Positions 9,695-19,162 are shown, numbered from the stretch's first letter. The stretch: 64,000 nt of DNA from Shewanella sp. KT0246 (GCF_019654955.1 NZ_BPEV01000006.1:1-64000), one strand, 5' to 3'. Numbers and translations: made by a program. Notes: generated from the letters alone by a model not told the origin.

Positions 9695-10882
9695 TTGAAA
9701 TTAGGTCTACCGAAAGAGAGTCACCCAGGTGAGCAACGCGTTGCGCTAATCCCTGCAAATGTGACCATTTTAATGAAAAAACAGCTACAAGTGATCGTAG
9801 AATCAGGCGCTGGACTACAAGCAGGTTTCACCGATGACGATTACGTCAAGGTTGGAGCCACAATAGCTTCTTCAAGAGAAGCTCTACTCACTGAAGCCGA
9901 TATCATTACAGTAGTGAACTGTAAGGGTGATCAATTCGATGAAATTCAAGCTATTTTGAAACCACATCAATTGGTTATAGGGATGATGGATCCACTAGTT
10001 AATCCTCAAAATGCCCAAGCAATCGCCAAAACAGGTGGCAGTGCAATCGCGCTTGAATTAATCCCGCGCATAACTCGTGCTCAGAGCATGGATGTATTGT
10101 CTTCAATGGCAACCATTTCTGGCTACAAAGCCGTACTACTTGCAGCCCATAAAGCACCTCGTCTATTCCCAATGATGATGACAGCAGCGGGTACATTAAA
10201 ACCTACACGCGCATTTATTATGGGTGTGGGTGTAGCAGGGCTTCAAGCTTGTGCCACAGCTAAACGCTTAGGTGCAGTAGTGGAAGCTTATGACATTCGC
10301 CCTGCAGCTCGCGAGCAAATCATTTCAGTAGGCGCAAAACCTGTTGAGCTTGATATTGAAGCTGAAAACACTGAGACCAAAGGCGGTTACGCTACTGAGC
10401 AAAGTGATGACTTTTTAAAACGTCAGCAACAAGCCATGGCTAACGTACTTGCACAACAAGATATCGTCATTACGACGGCTGCGATCCCTGGTCGTAAAGC
10501 CCCTGTGCTTATCACCAAAGAAATGGTTGATGGCATGAAAAGCGGCACTATCATTGTTGATTTAGCCGCTGAAAGTGGCGGTAACTGTGAGTTAACTCAA
10601 GTTGATAAAATCATTATGCATAATGGCGTCATGATTTTAGGACCTTCCAATGTACCAAGCACAGCAGCAAATCATGCTAGCCAAATGTACGGTAAAAATG
10701 TTGAGAACTTACTTAACTTGCTTATCAACAAAGAAGGTGAGCTAGTCCTAGATTTTGAAGATGAAATTGTACGCGATACTGTCGTTGCTCATGGCAATGA
10801 CGTCAGCAGCGCACGTCTTCGTGACTTACTGGGTTTAGCCCCTTTAGCAACACCTGAAGCCCCATCAGAGGAGACAGCCTAA
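9695..10882 (+). CDS. pntA: NAD(P) transhydrogenase alpha subunit, part 1
   Basis: This is the cytoplasmic NAD(H)-binding domain (domain I) of proton-translocating transhydrogenase, which drives NADPH formation from NADH using the proton gradient. The 395-residue protein has the alanine-dehydrogenase/PNT N-terminal domain (GLPKESHPGEQRVALIP) and a Rossmann fold (IMGVGVAGLQACATAKRLGA). It stops before the membrane region, so this is the split three-subunit form (PntAA), unlike the fused 510-residue E. coli PntA. The start is TTG at 9695, preceded by AAGAGG with eight-base spacing; no better ATG exists and the sequence begins exactly where the family does. Its stop overlaps the next start (TAATG). 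Confidence 0.95.
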   Translation: MKLGLPKESHPGEQRVALIPANVTILMKKQLQVIVESGAGLQAGFTDDDYVKVGATIASSREALLTEADIITVVNCKGDQFDEIQAILKPHQLVIGMMDPLVNPQNAQAIAKTGGSAIALELIPRITRAQSMDVLSSMATISGYKAVLLAAHKAPRLFPMMMTAAGTLKPTRAFIMGVGVAGLQACATAKRLGAVVEAYDIRPAAREQIISVGAKPVELDIEAENTETKGGYATEQSDDFLKRQQQAMANVLAQQDIVITTAAIPGRKAPVLITKEMVDGMKSGTIIVDLAAESGGNCELTQVDKIIMHNGVMILGPSNVPSTAANHASQMYGKNVENLLNLLINKEGELVLDFEDEIVRDTVVAHGNDVSSARLRDLLGLAPLATPEAPSEETA

Positions 10883-11163
10883 TGGATATGACCCTGTTAT
10901 TATTACTAACACTGTTTGTGGTTGCAGTATTTTTAGGTGTTGAGCTTATTACTAAAGTACCACCTACACTTCATACGCCATTAATGTCTGGATCAAATGC
11001 GATTTCAGGTATTTCACTGGTTGGCGCACTACTATCTGCAGGTTCTGGCGCAGGTATCATGGTCAATGTACTTGGCTTTATTGCTGTTGTACTCGCGACC
11101 ATTAACGTGGTGGGCGGTTACATGGTAACTAATCGCATGCTAGCCATGTTCAAAAGGAAATAG
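10882..11163 (+). CDS. NAD(P) transhydrogenase alpha subunit, part 2
   Basis: This 93-residue membrane protein supplies the alpha-side transmembrane helices (PntAB) of transhydrogenase domain II. It has about three to four hydrophobic helices and the family stretch VPPTLHTPLMSGSNAISGI. Its ATG shares one base with the stop of the preceding gene (TAATG), implying translational coupling, and pntB begins six bases after it. Membership of the complex is confident from order and sequence. Confidence 0.94.
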   Translation: MDMTLLLLLTLFVVAVFLGVELITKVPPTLHTPLMSGSNAISGISLVGALLSAGSGAGIMVNVLGFIAVVLATINVVGGYMVTNRMLAMFKRK

Positions 11164-11168
11164 ACTCA

Positions 11169-12548
11169 ATGACAACATTTATTTATTTAGCTTACCTTGT
11201 TGCCGCAGTCTTATTTATTCTTGGTATCAAAGGGCTAACCAAACCACGTACAGCAGTTCGTGGTAATCAATTATCGGCAATGGGTATGTTCATTGCAGTA
11301 GTTGTCACCTTGTTTGATCAAAGCATTCTTAGTTATGAATGGATCATCGCAGGTGTCCTACTCGGTGGTACTATTGGTGCGGTCATGGCGACTAAAATTA
11401 AAGTCACCGATATGCCGCAAATGGTCGCTCTGCTTAATGGTTTTGGTGGCGGAGCCTCACTTGCGATCGCTGCAGCTAGCTTTCTTGACCCTGCCGCTGC
11501 AACCAATACTGTTGCGCTAATTTCTATTGGTGCGACCATCATTATTGGTTCAGTGACCTTGTCTGGCTCGTTTGTCGCTTTTGCGAAATTGCAGGAGCTT
11601 ATTTCAGGTAACCCGATTAAAGTTCCTGGTAATAAACCACTAAATGCCATCTTGCTAATTAGTGCGATAGCACTCGCTATCGCAATTGTAATGGACCCGA
11701 CCAACACTAACTTAATGTATGCACTAGTAGCTGTTGCTGTCGTATTAGGTGTGTTACTCGTTGTGCCTATTGGCGGCGCTGATATGCCAGTGGTGATTGC
11801 ATTACTTAACTCATACTCAGGTATTGCTGCTGCGACAACGGGTTTCATCACAGGTAACACAGTGCTGATTGTATCAGGCTCTTTGGTTGGCGCATCAGGT
11901 ATTATCTTGACGCAAATCATGTGTAAAGCGATGAACCGCTCACTGTTCAATGTCTTGTTCGGTGTGATGGCAGAAGGCGGCGAGAAGGTTGATGCTGACG
12001 AAGTTTACGCTGGTAAAGTGAAATCAACATCACCAGATGAAATCGCGATGATGCTTGAAACAGCAGAGCGCGTTGTTATCGTACCAGGTTATGGTTTAGC
12101 TATGGCGCAAGCACAACACGCCGTTCGTGAACTGGCTAATGTTTTACAAGCCCGTGGCACCGATGTTAAGTATGCTATTCACCCTGTTGCTGGTCGTATG
12201 CCGGGTCACATGAATGTACTACTTGCTGAAGCAGAAGTGCCATATGATCAGTTAATCGAAATGGACGAAATCAATCCACAATTCGAACAAACTGACGTTG
12301 CAATTGTGATTGGCGCTAACGATGTCACCAACCCTATGGCCCGTGAAGATAAAGGCAGTCCAATTTATGGCATGCCTATTCTTAACGTTGATAAAGCCAG
12401 AACGGTGGTAGTGATTAAGCGTTCATTGAGCCCAGGTTTTGCTGGGTTACCTAACCCACTATTTGCTATGGATAACACACTAATGTTATTCGGCGATGGT
12501 AAAAAAGGCATTGTTGAACTGACTCAAAGCTTGAAAGAAGCAGAGTAA
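11169..12548 (+). CDS. pntB: NAD(P) transhydrogenase beta subunit
   Basis: PntB contains the remaining transmembrane helices of domain II and the NADP(H)-binding domain III. In the 459-residue product the first 260 or so residues are strongly hydrophobic with multiple helices. The C-terminal third has the domain III pattern: VIVPGYGLAMAQAQH, HPVAGRMPGHMNVLLAEA, VIGANDVTNPMA and GSPIYGMPI. It is the last gene of pntAA-pntAB-pntB and is followed by a strong terminator. A 205-codon open frame on the opposite strand (11333-11950) is a shadow of its alanine- and glycine-rich helices. Confidence 0.97.
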   Translation: MTTFIYLAYLVAAVLFILGIKGLTKPRTAVRGNQLSAMGMFIAVVVTLFDQSILSYEWIIAGVLLGGTIGAVMATKIKVTDMPQMVALLNGFGGGASLAIAAASFLDPAAATNTVALISIGATIIIGSVTLSGSFVAFAKLQELISGNPIKVPGNKPLNAILLISAIALAIAIVMDPTNTNLMYALVAVAVVLGVLLVVPIGGADMPVVIALLNSYSGIAAATTGFITGNTVLIVSGSLVGASGIILTQIMCKAMNRSLFNVLFGVMAEGGEKVDADEVYAGKVKSTSPDEIAMMLETAERVVIVPGYGLAMAQAQHAVRELANVLQARGTDVKYAIHPVAGRMPGHMNVLLAEAEVPYDQLIEMDEINPQFEQTDVAIVIGANDVTNPMAREDKGSPIYGMPILNVDKARTVVVIKRSLSPGFAGLPNPLFAMDNTLMLFGDGKKGIVELTQSLKEAE

Positions 12549-12583
12549 TAATAAATTAATACTAAGCTAAGTATTAATTAGAC

Positions 12584-12616
12584 AAAAATAAAGGCCGCTA
12601 AGCGGCCTTTATTTTT
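12584..12616. terminator. Terminator after pntB
   Basis: Perfect 15-bp arms AAAAATAAAGGCCGC / GCGGCCTTTATTTTT surround a three-base loop. A second, weaker hairpin (CTTTTCAGC/GCTGAAAAG, 12641-12666) follows with a short T-run on the plus strand. Confidence 0.92.
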
Positions 12617-12711
12617 ACTCAAAACCTAGAGGCTGGTTATCTTTTCAGCAAAAGAAAGCTGAAAAGTTTTCATGTACCAAGACTAGGGCCTATTAAATTT
12701 TTATTTAGAAG

Positions 12712-12807
12712 CTATTTACGCTTCTTAGTTTTAAACAATTCAATCAAACTCATCAAACACAATGCCCCAACAATGATATTTAGGGCAATTAATACCGCTA
12801 CCGCCAT
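12712..12807 (-). CDS. 31-residue membrane peptide coupled to DPP gene
   Basis: Directly after the S9 peptidase gene, an ATG at 12807 overlaps the peptidase stop codon (TAATG on the minus strand) and opens a 31-codon frame ending in TAG. The peptide starts MAVAVLIALNIIVGA, forms one transmembrane helix of about 22 residues, and ends in a basic tail, FKTKKRK. The positive end suggests an N-out, C-in topology. Overlap with the upstream stop implies translational coupling. I recognise no family. It could be a small partner of a membrane protein, or chance; the clean helix-plus-basic-tail design argues for a real gene. Confidence 0.6.
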   Translation of the reverse strand: MAVAVLIALNIIVGALCLMSLIELFKTKKRK

Positions 12808-15083
12808 TACTTCAACTCATTTTCCAAGAAAGCAGCCAATGACTTGTAAAGGTGATTTCTCACCTTCTCGCCGCGCATTGAATGTTTCGAACCTGGATAA
12901 TCCATCATCTGAAATAACTTACCTTCGTCCTGCAAGGCTTTATAAACACGGGTACTGTTTTCAAAAAGTACATTGTCGTCAGCCATGCCGTGATACATCA
13001 TCAATCCCGATTGATAATTTTTCACGTAAGGTAAAATACTCCCAGCATCATACCCTTTTTTATTTTTTTCAGGGTGACCCATGTAACGTTCTGTGTAGTG
13101 CGTATCATATAAACGCCAATCGGTAACCGGTGCTCCAGATATCGCTGCTTTAAAATAGTCAGGGGCTTTAAATTGTGTCATCAACGCCATATAGCCACCG
13201 TAACTGTGACCATAAATACCTATGTTATCGCCGTCGACATAAGGCAAGCTACGTAAATAGTCCACGCCGACTTTTTGATCGTTAACTTCTGCATCGCCCA
13301 TATTTTGGTAAATAACATACTCAAAATCGGTACCACGATGAGCAGAGCCACGGTTATCTAGCTGAAATACTACAAAACCTTGCTGCAATAAATACTGGGT
13401 AAAGTAGTCTGCTTCGCTCCAGCTATTAACCACTAATTGCGCATGCGGCCCGCCATAAACACGTACCACTACCGGATACTTTTTACTGTCATCAAATGGT
13501 ACAGGCTTAAATAAGCGATACTGTAATGCTTGGCCATCTTCAGCTTTAAGCTCGCCAAACTCAGGCATTTCCCACAAACCAGCAAAGTCATATAGAGGAT
13601 GGTTTTTAGTGACTTCGTTTTGTTCAACCCAAGCTAATTGTTTACCTGTTTCATCATGTAAACTCACCTGTGGTGGCTGACTTAAGCTACTAAAATAATC
13701 TAAGTACACAGGCTTATTATCTGCAAACACTGCTGAATGCATGCCACTACGAGATGATAACTTCTCAATTTTACCACCAGCTAATGGCACTCGGTATAAA
13801 TGACGCTCAACCACGCTATCTTTTCGACCAGAGAAGTAAACCCAACCTGCTTTTTCATCTACCAGTTCAAGCGCATCCACCACCCAGTCGCCTTGGGTTA
13901 ACTGCTTAAGTACTTTGCCGTTTAAATCGAACAAATATAGGTGGTTAAAACCATCACGCTCAGATGCCCAAATAAAGGACGCTTGCTGCTTTAAAAACTG
14001 TAAGTCATCATTTAAATTTATCCACGCTTTGCTGCGCTCGGCGACAATAGTTTTAGCCTTGTCACTATCACTCACATCAGCAATGCGTAAATCGAGGGAT
14101 TGCTGATCGCGGCTTTGCCACTGAAAAGATAAATGCTGACTGTCTGGTAGCCATTTAACTCGAGGTAAATAAATGTCTTTCTCTTTGCCTAAATCAATCC
14201 AAGAAACAGTTTGTTTGTTATTGCCCTTTGCAAGCTTAATTACACCCAGTTCTATCTCGACATTAGTTTTGCCAGCATAAGGGTAGCGTTGCTCAGTTAG
14301 CTTAATTCCGTCGGCATAAATCTCATTACGAGTCACTAGCTCAACACCTGACTCATCAATACGAGTAAAAGCAATTGATGACTCATCTGGTGACCACCAG
14401 TAACCAGTCATGCGGCCCATTTCTTCTTGGGCAACAAACTCAGCCATACCATTTTTAACTGGCCCTTTACCGTCAAAAGTCAATTGCGTCAGTGTCGATG
14501 AGTCTAAAGCTAATACATAAATGTTTTGCTCACGGACAAATGAAACAAAGTTCCCGTTTGGCGATAAACGCGCATCAGTGACAAAACCTTCGCCAGTATC
14601 TAGCTCAATCGTTTTATTATCCGCAAGCGTAAAATAATACAGTTTGCCAGCGGCAGGGATTAATAACGCTTGACTGTTTTCAGCCCAAAAGTATTCCATG
14701 ATCCCTTGACCATAAATACGTTGACGTTCGCGGCGAGCTTTCTCTTCGTCTGACAATTCACCCGATGCTAAATCATCAGCATTTAACAGCATGCTGCGTT
14801 TTGATGTTTTGATATCCATTTGCCACAAATCGTAAAAATGCTGATTATCTTCACGACTAGCAAGGTAGGTCACAAGGCGACCGTCTGGCGATAACTTAAG
14901 GCCGCGAGGACTTGCACCAGCAAGGGCTGGAGAGGCATGTATGCGTTCAATTGTCAGTGGTGTTGAATTACCAGTCATTTTCATTGTGGTGGCCATAACG
15001 TGAGGTGAAACAAGTGAGCTAGCAAACACTAGCGGAATCGCTGACGCCAGAGATAGCGCAGCTAATTTCCAAGTATTAATCAT
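12807..15083 (-). CDS. Dipeptidyl peptidase IV-type S9 peptidase
   Basis: Members of family S9B remove dipeptides, usually Xaa-Pro, from peptide N-termini, in the periplasm or at the envelope. The 758-residue protein has a signal peptide (about residues 1-31, ending VMA-TT), a beta-propeller region, and a C-terminal alpha/beta-hydrolase domain. The nucleophile is in GHSYGG (about Ser627), followed by Asp in HGMADDNV (about 702) and His in GSKHSM (about 734). FVAQEEM supplies the double-glutamate motif that binds the substrate N-terminus in DPP IV. The downstream 31-residue membrane peptide overlaps its stop. It fits a protein-degrading lifestyle together with the S8 protease at 37 kb. Confidence 0.93.
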   Translation of the reverse strand: MINTWKLAALSLASAIPLVFASSLVSPHVMATTMKMTGNSTPLTIERIHASPALAGASPRGLKLSPDGRLVTYLASREDNQHFYDLWQMDIKTSKRSMLLNADDLASGELSDEEKARRERQRIYGQGIMEYFWAENSQALLIPAAGKLYYFTLADNKTIELDTGEGFVTDARLSPNGNFVSFVREQNIYVLALDSSTLTQLTFDGKGPVKNGMAEFVAQEEMGRMTGYWWSPDESSIAFTRIDESGVELVTRNEIYADGIKLTEQRYPYAGKTNVEIELGVIKLAKGNNKQTVSWIDLGKEKDIYLPRVKWLPDSQHLSFQWQSRDQQSLDLRIADVSDSDKAKTIVAERSKAWINLNDDLQFLKQQASFIWASERDGFNHLYLFDLNGKVLKQLTQGDWVVDALELVDEKAGWVYFSGRKDSVVERHLYRVPLAGGKIEKLSSRSGMHSAVFADNKPVYLDYFSSLSQPPQVSLHDETGKQLAWVEQNEVTKNHPLYDFAGLWEMPEFGELKAEDGQALQYRLFKPVPFDDSKKYPVVVRVYGGPHAQLVVNSWSEADYFTQYLLQQGFVVFQLDNRGSAHRGTDFEYVIYQNMGDAEVNDQKVGVDYLRSLPYVDGDNIGIYGHSYGGYMALMTQFKAPDYFKAAISGAPVTDWRLYDTHYTERYMGHPEKNKKGYDAGSILPYVKNYQSGLMMYHGMADDNVLFENSTRVYKALQDEGKLFQMMDYPGSKHSMRGEKVRNHLYKSLAAFLENELK

Positions 15084-15583
15084 TGTTATTCCTTGTAGTA
15101 AATCGAGGCAAATTTTCGTTGTTTTAATTATTTATTAACCAAGGGCCTGTTTATCTTTGTAGGTAAGCTTTTGTTCGAGATAAAAGCGTTTTAATCAAGG
15201 CGGGCGGATTGCAGCCTAGCAATCTAAGCTAAATTTGCGCAACACAGAGTAAAACGTTTTTAACCGAACCCTTTGGGCTGCGTTTGTTGGCCACTTTCAA
15301 CTGCGCTATAGGTTTTTTATGTAGAATAACTACACAGCAAAACCTCTATCTTGCTAAAGTGGCCAACAATTCGCAGCAAAAACAACCTTGAAAGATAAAC
15401 AGGCCCTGATGCCTACGAGAAAGCTTATTTTCGCCTGAGTTTATAACAAATCAGTCCGAAGTCATATAAAGTGCAGCTGTTTCACGCTGTAATGAAAGCC
15501 GATCTAAGGTATTATCTATGCCAATAAATTAGAACATTAACCACTGGTTACCGACCTTAACCTCTATTGTCTTAGGAACAAGC
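15084..15583. other. Spacer with MITE-like element and fbp promoter
   Basis: This 500-bp spacer between the divergent DPP and fbp genes is mostly occupied by the palindromic element at 15142-15407. The remaining ~175 bases before fbp must contain its promoter. No ORF is credible. Confidence 0.6.
15142..15407. mobile_element. MITE-like palindromic element (non-coding)
   Basis: The element is bounded by perfect 17-bp terminal inverted repeats, AGGGCCTGTTTATCTTT (15142-15158) and AAAGATAAACAGGCCCT (15391-15407), extendable with mismatches. Inside is a second perfect 13-bp inverted pair, TGTTGGCCACTTT (15285-15297) and AAAGTGGCCAACA (15356-15368), so one strand could fold into a long hairpin. 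It is about 266 bp and codes for no protein, as in miniature inverted-repeat transposable elements. No clear target-site duplication was established by eye. No second copy exists in this window. Confidence 0.7.
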
Positions 15584-16576
15584 ATGCAAACTTTGACACA
15601 AACCCTTACAAATCAAGCTGTATCAGCTTCACTTTCTCAACTGATTTTAAGTTTGGCTGATTGCTCAAAAGAAATCAGCCAAGCAGTTCGCCATGGCGCT
15701 TTAGCGGGTGTTTTGGGCGCAACAGAACAAGAAAATGTACAAGGTGAAACCCAAAAGAAGCTCGACGTTATCACTAACGACATGCTTAAAGATGCGCTTA
15801 AAGCCGAAGGTAATGTACGCGGGTTAGCCTCTGAAGAAGAAGACTATGTTGTTGAAGTTAATAAGCAAGGTGAATACCTAGTTTGTTTTGATCCATTAGA
15901 TGGCTCATCAAACATTGATATTAACTCATTAGTCGGCACGATTTTCTCAGTATTGCCAGCACAAGGCGGTGAGTTTACTGAAAGCAGCTTTTTACAAAAT
16001 GGGCGCAAACAAGTTGCCGCAGGTTACGTACTTTATGGCCCATCAACCATGATGGCACTGACAACTGGTCAAGGTACTCAGCTATACACACTCGATCCAG
16101 AGACTAATGAGTTTTTACTGACTGATGAATCGGTTAGCATCAGCAAAGACACCGCTGAATTTGCTATTAATATGTCAAACCAGCGCTTTTGGGAAGCGCC
16201 GATGCAAACTTACATTAGCGATTTATTGCTAGGTAAAATCGGCACTCGCGAAAAGTCATTCAACATGCGTTGGATTGCGGCAATGGTTGGCGATGTTCAT
16301 CGCGTATTATGTCGTGGCGGTATCTTTATGTACCCTACTGACAACAAGAACCCTGAGAAGCCATACAAACTACGCTTAATGTATGAAGCTAATCCAATGG
16401 CTTTGTTGGTAGAACAAGCCGGTGGTAAAGCTTCAACAGGCTATGGCGATATCTTAGACATTGAACCAGAAGCTATTCACCAGCGTGTAGCGGTCATCTT
16501 AGGTAGTGCCAATGAAGTTGATACTTGCTTGAGCTATCATGGACTTGATTACAGCAATGAGCCTAATATAGATTAA
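15584..16576 (+). CDS. fbp: Fructose-1,6-bisphosphatase, class I
   Basis: Fbp hydrolyses fructose-1,6-bisphosphate to fructose-6-phosphate, the committed step of gluconeogenesis. The 330-residue protein matches class I length and has the metal-binding signature: acidic SEEEDYV followed by [17 protein letters not shown], plus the conserved [15 protein letters not shown] and [10 protein letters not shown] segments. It is a single-gene unit: a MITE-like element lies upstream and a strong terminator downstream. The need for gluconeogenesis fits an organism growing on peptides and organic acids. Confidence 0.97.
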   Translation: MQTLTQTLTNQAVSASLSQLILSLADCSKEISQAVRHGALAGVLGATEQENVQGETQKKLDVITNDMLKDALKAEGNVRGLASEEEDYVVEVNKQGEYLVCFDPLDGSSNIDINSLVGTIFSVLPAQGGEFTESSFLQNGRKQVAAGYVLYGPSTMMALTTGQGTQLYTLDPETNEFLLTDESVSISKDTAEFAINMSNQRFWEAPMQTYISDLLLGKIGTREKSFNMRWIAAMVGDVHRVLCRGGIFMYPTDNKNPEKPYKLRLMYEANPMALLVEQAGGKASTGYGDILDIEPEAIHQRVAVILGSANEVDTCLSYHGLDYSNEPNID

Positions 16577-16602
16577 TCTGTAGCACCCAAATCATTTTAT
16601 AC

Positions 16603-16634
16603 AAAAAGTCAGTAAATTAATTTACTGACTTTTT
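16603..16634. terminator. Terminator after fbp
   Basis: A 14-bp perfect stem AAAAAGTCAGTAAA / TTTACTGACTTTTT with loop TTAA lies about 27 bases after the fbp stop and has T-runs in both directions. Confidence 0.92.
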
Positions 16635-16790
16635 TACTTGTTGAAAGTGTATCAAATTGCAACTCAGCAACGACTTTCTTCCTTAACGCCTTCAAATATA
16701 CATACTCAAACATTAATCTCTGAAAAGGTTGATTAATAATCGACAAAAACATTTGCAACTGAATATTATTTATAACAAGGCGATCAGAAT

Positions 16791-17051
16791 ATGGATTTTT
16801 CTTCTCCTAAAAAGCGCATTAACCTACTATTCAATACCGCTTATTTTTATATAGTTTCGAACCTTTTATTCTATATATACAGCTCTTATGCTCTGCCTCC
16901 AGAATATACCCAAACATTCGAATACATAATGAAATCTGATTTATTTAGACATGCTTTACCTTTAATGGCTTTGCTACCCATACACATAGCCATCAATGCC
17001 ATACTAGATGATTTAGCCAAAATAAAACAAAAGCTCGCAATTATGGACTAA
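16791..17051 (+). CDS. Small hypothetical membrane protein
   Basis: An 86-residue frame with two hydrophobic segments (about residues 16-33 and 52-72) and a basic, aspartate-ended tail (KIKQKLAIMD). I know no family. The ribosome site is weak and the frame is AT-rich. It lies convergent to the thioredoxin-like gene, 14 bases away. The hydrophobic pattern supports a real small inner-membrane protein, but the evidence is limited. Confidence 0.5.
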   Translation: MDFSSPKKRINLLFNTAYFYIVSNLLFYIYSSYALPPEYTQTFEYIMKSDLFRHALPLMALLPIHIAINAILDDLAKIKQKLAIMD

Positions 17052-17065
17052 TTGTTTCCATTAAT

Positions 17066-17821
17066 TTATTGCCAGCTAAATTCAGTATATTCAGGCAATG
17101 CCAGTGTGGCTTTCGGCTCAGCCACTAACACTAACTTCATCGCTAGAATATCTTTTTGTATTTGAGTGCGATATTGCCAAATCTCAGTCGCAACCTGTTG
17201 AAGCTGCTTAGAGTCAGTTTCAGTCCCGTTACGCACCGCAGCCCATATTGGACGTAGATAATCAAAACCTTGCTTTAAGTGGGCCACATTAGCATCAATG
17301 AACTCATCTAGTTGCGGTGATGTTGGTAATGATTCAACAGGCTGAGTGCCGATGGTTGAGAAAAACTCAATATATTCATCTAACGGAACACTGTCAGCAC
17401 TTTGCCATTTTGATAAATTGACTTCATTAAGCAACTTCCCCGTTTTCGGTTCAATAACCATCACAGTCGGTGTGCCAAAGTAAGCGGGATAACCATACTT
17501 TTGCGGTAAGCTATGCATATCGTCAAAATATGCCACATCGACGAATACGGTTTCAAAACGCGAAGTTAAAATTGGCTGCATTGTTTGGTCTGAAAAGTTA
17601 CCCGCCAGACCTCTGCTGTCATGACACCACTGTGCCCCCATCACGACTAACAATAACTTTCCTTGCTCTAAAGCCTTTGACTGAGCTAACTCAACTCTTT
17701 GCAGATCATTATCGTGTGCGATAAAAGTATATTGAGGCAACGCTTCAACGTGGTGCTCTGTTGACTGACAGCCCATCAATAACATCAATGGTATTAATAA
17801 TATTCCAATTGCTAATCTCAC
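17066..17821 (-). CDS. Thioredoxin-fold lipoprotein (CxxS type)
   Basis: The 251-residue product starts with a lipoprotein signal (LMLLMGC, Cys18 as the lipidation site). Residues about 45-150 form a thioredoxin fold: LLVVMGAQWCHDSRG with Cys66 and Ser69 at the active site, and the cis-proline region GTPTVMVIEP. Only one active-site cysteine remains (CHDS), so it is more likely an isomerase, glutathione-type reductase or monothiol protein than a classic dithiol oxidoreductase. The C-terminal 90 residues are helical and unassigned. It lies downstream of the symporter gene but a terminator separates them. Substrate unknown. Confidence 0.75.
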   Translation of the reverse strand: MRLAIGILLIPLMLLMGCQSTEHHVEALPQYTFIAHDNDLQRVELAQSKALEQGKLLLVVMGAQWCHDSRGLAGNFSDQTMQPILTSRFETVFVDVAYFDDMHSLPQKYGYPAYFGTPTVMVIEPKTGKLLNEVNLSKWQSADSVPLDEYIEFFSTIGTQPVESLPTSPQLDEFIDANVAHLKQGFDYLRPIWAAVRNGTETDSKQLQQVATEIWQYRTQIQKDILAMKLVLVAEPKATLALPEYTEFSWQ

Positions 17822-17871
17822 TTAACGCTCCCTTTTGGTCAGTGATACTGATTTACCTTATCAGCATATAC

Positions 17872-17896
17872 AAAAAAGGCCTGCAAATGCAGACCT
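17872..17896 (-). terminator. Terminator of symporter gene
   Basis: An eight-bp stem, AGGTCTGC/GCAGGCCT as read on the minus strand, with one U-G pair, is followed by six T residues on the minus strand. Confidence 0.8.
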
Positions 17897-17917
17897 CTTT
17901 TCAGTTGTTTATAAAGC

Positions 17918-19162
17918 TTATGCTTTTTCAGCATCTAATTGATGCGGCTTCTCAGTTTGATCAACGATAGTTAATACCGCGGTATCACCCACTACGTTAC
18001 ATGAAGTCAGTACCATATCAATGATACGGTCAAGAGCAGCAACAATCGCAAAGGCTTCAACAGGTAAGCCCATCTGATGGATAAGCACACCAATCATTAC
18101 CATCCCGCCACCTGGAACGCCACCAGCGCCCACTGACAGTAAAAACACACTGAACAATAATGCTGGGATTTGCTCACCACTGATTGGCATACCAAAGGCA
18201 TTCGCCACAAAGAAAATCGCGATAGTAATATAAATCGATACGCCGCCCATATTCATCGTTGCACCAAGCGGAACACCAAAACCAGCTACGGCACGATTAA
18301 CACCAAGCTTGTCAGTTAAGGTTCGCATAGTGACCGGAATCGTGGCATTTGAACTGGCAGTTGAAAGCGAGAACAAGATTTGCTCGCGGGTTTTTTCACG
18401 GAACTGCTTGGCAGTCACTTGAGTAAAGAAGCTGACTGCATATGGGTAAACCACAAAAATCCACACTAATAACAAACCAAGGATCAGCAGCAGATACTGC
18501 ACAACACTGAAGAAGATTTCAGGCTCTAAAGTGGCACCTAATTTAAACATCAGGGCGAATACACCGATTGGCGCAAGACTCATGACCACTGTAATAAGGC
18601 GCATCATAATCACATTAGCAGTTTGAAAACCTTTAACCGCTCCCTTAGCCACTTCACCTAATGACTTAATCACACCACCAAGTAATAACGCCATGAAAAT
18701 CACTTGCAGCATATTGCCTGAAGTAAAGGCAGAGAATGGATTATTCGGCACGATATTAACGATTAAAGTCATTAAGTTAGGCAATTCAGTCGCGGTAATT
18801 GCAACATCAACATTGCTAGACATGTCGACGCCTTTACCTGGCTCAATCAGCATTGCAACAGCGAAAGCGGCAGTCATAGCGACTAAAGTGTTGATAATGT
18901 AAAAGCTAAATGTTTTTCCACCTAGACGACCAAAGCTTTTTAAATCTTGAAGTTCGCACACACCACAAACAATACTGACAAATACTAACGGCACCACTAG
19001 CATCATGATCATATTAACGAACATTTTGCCTATGCCGGAGGCGGCTTCAACCAAAGTACCCGAAAAGAACGCCACGTCATTTAGCGCAAATTGAACAATG
19101 CTACCCAGTAGCACCCCTAAGAATAACCCGATAAAAATTCGAGTTGATAATGATTTAGTCAT
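17918..19162 (-). CDS. Dicarboxylate/amino-acid:cation symporter (DAACS)
   Basis: This is an inner-membrane carrier of the GltP/DctA/glutamate-transporter family, importing dicarboxylates or acidic amino acids with protons or sodium. The 414-residue sequence has the family elements in order: N-terminal helices, the serine-rich SLSTASSNATIPVT hairpin (HP1), GATMNMGG (TM7 sodium/substrate motif) and the glycine-rich GAGGVPGGGMVM hairpin (HP2), with LDRIIDMVLTSCNVVGD in TM8. The exact substrate cannot be read from this alone. It stands alone, with a long upstream spacer and its own terminator. Confidence 0.93.
   Translation of the reverse strand: MTKSLSTRIFIGLFLGVLLGSIVQFALNDVAFFSGTLVEAASGIGKMFVNMIMMLVVPLVFVSIVCGVCELQDLKSFGRLGGKTFSFYIINTLVAMTAAFAVAMLIEPGKGVDMSSNVDVAITATELPNLMTLIVNIVPNNPFSAFTSGNMLQVIFMALLLGGVIKSLGEVAKGAVKGFQTANVIMMRLITVVMSLAPIGVFALMFKLGATLEPEIFFSVVQYLLLILGLLLVWIFVVYPYAVSFFTQVTAKQFREKTREQILFSLSTASSNATIPVTMRTLTDKLGVNRAVAGFGVPLGATMNMGGVSIYITIAIFFVANAFGMPISGEQIPALLFSVFLLSVGAGGVPGGGMVMIGVLIHQMGLPVEAFAIVAALDRIIDMVLTSCNVVGDTAVLTIVDQTEKPHQLDAEKA

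Noticed and set aside
11333..11950. 205-codon frame antisense to pntB
   Set aside because: It is the reverse-strand shadow of alanine/glycine-rich transmembrane helices; it has no ribosome site and lies wholly inside pntB.
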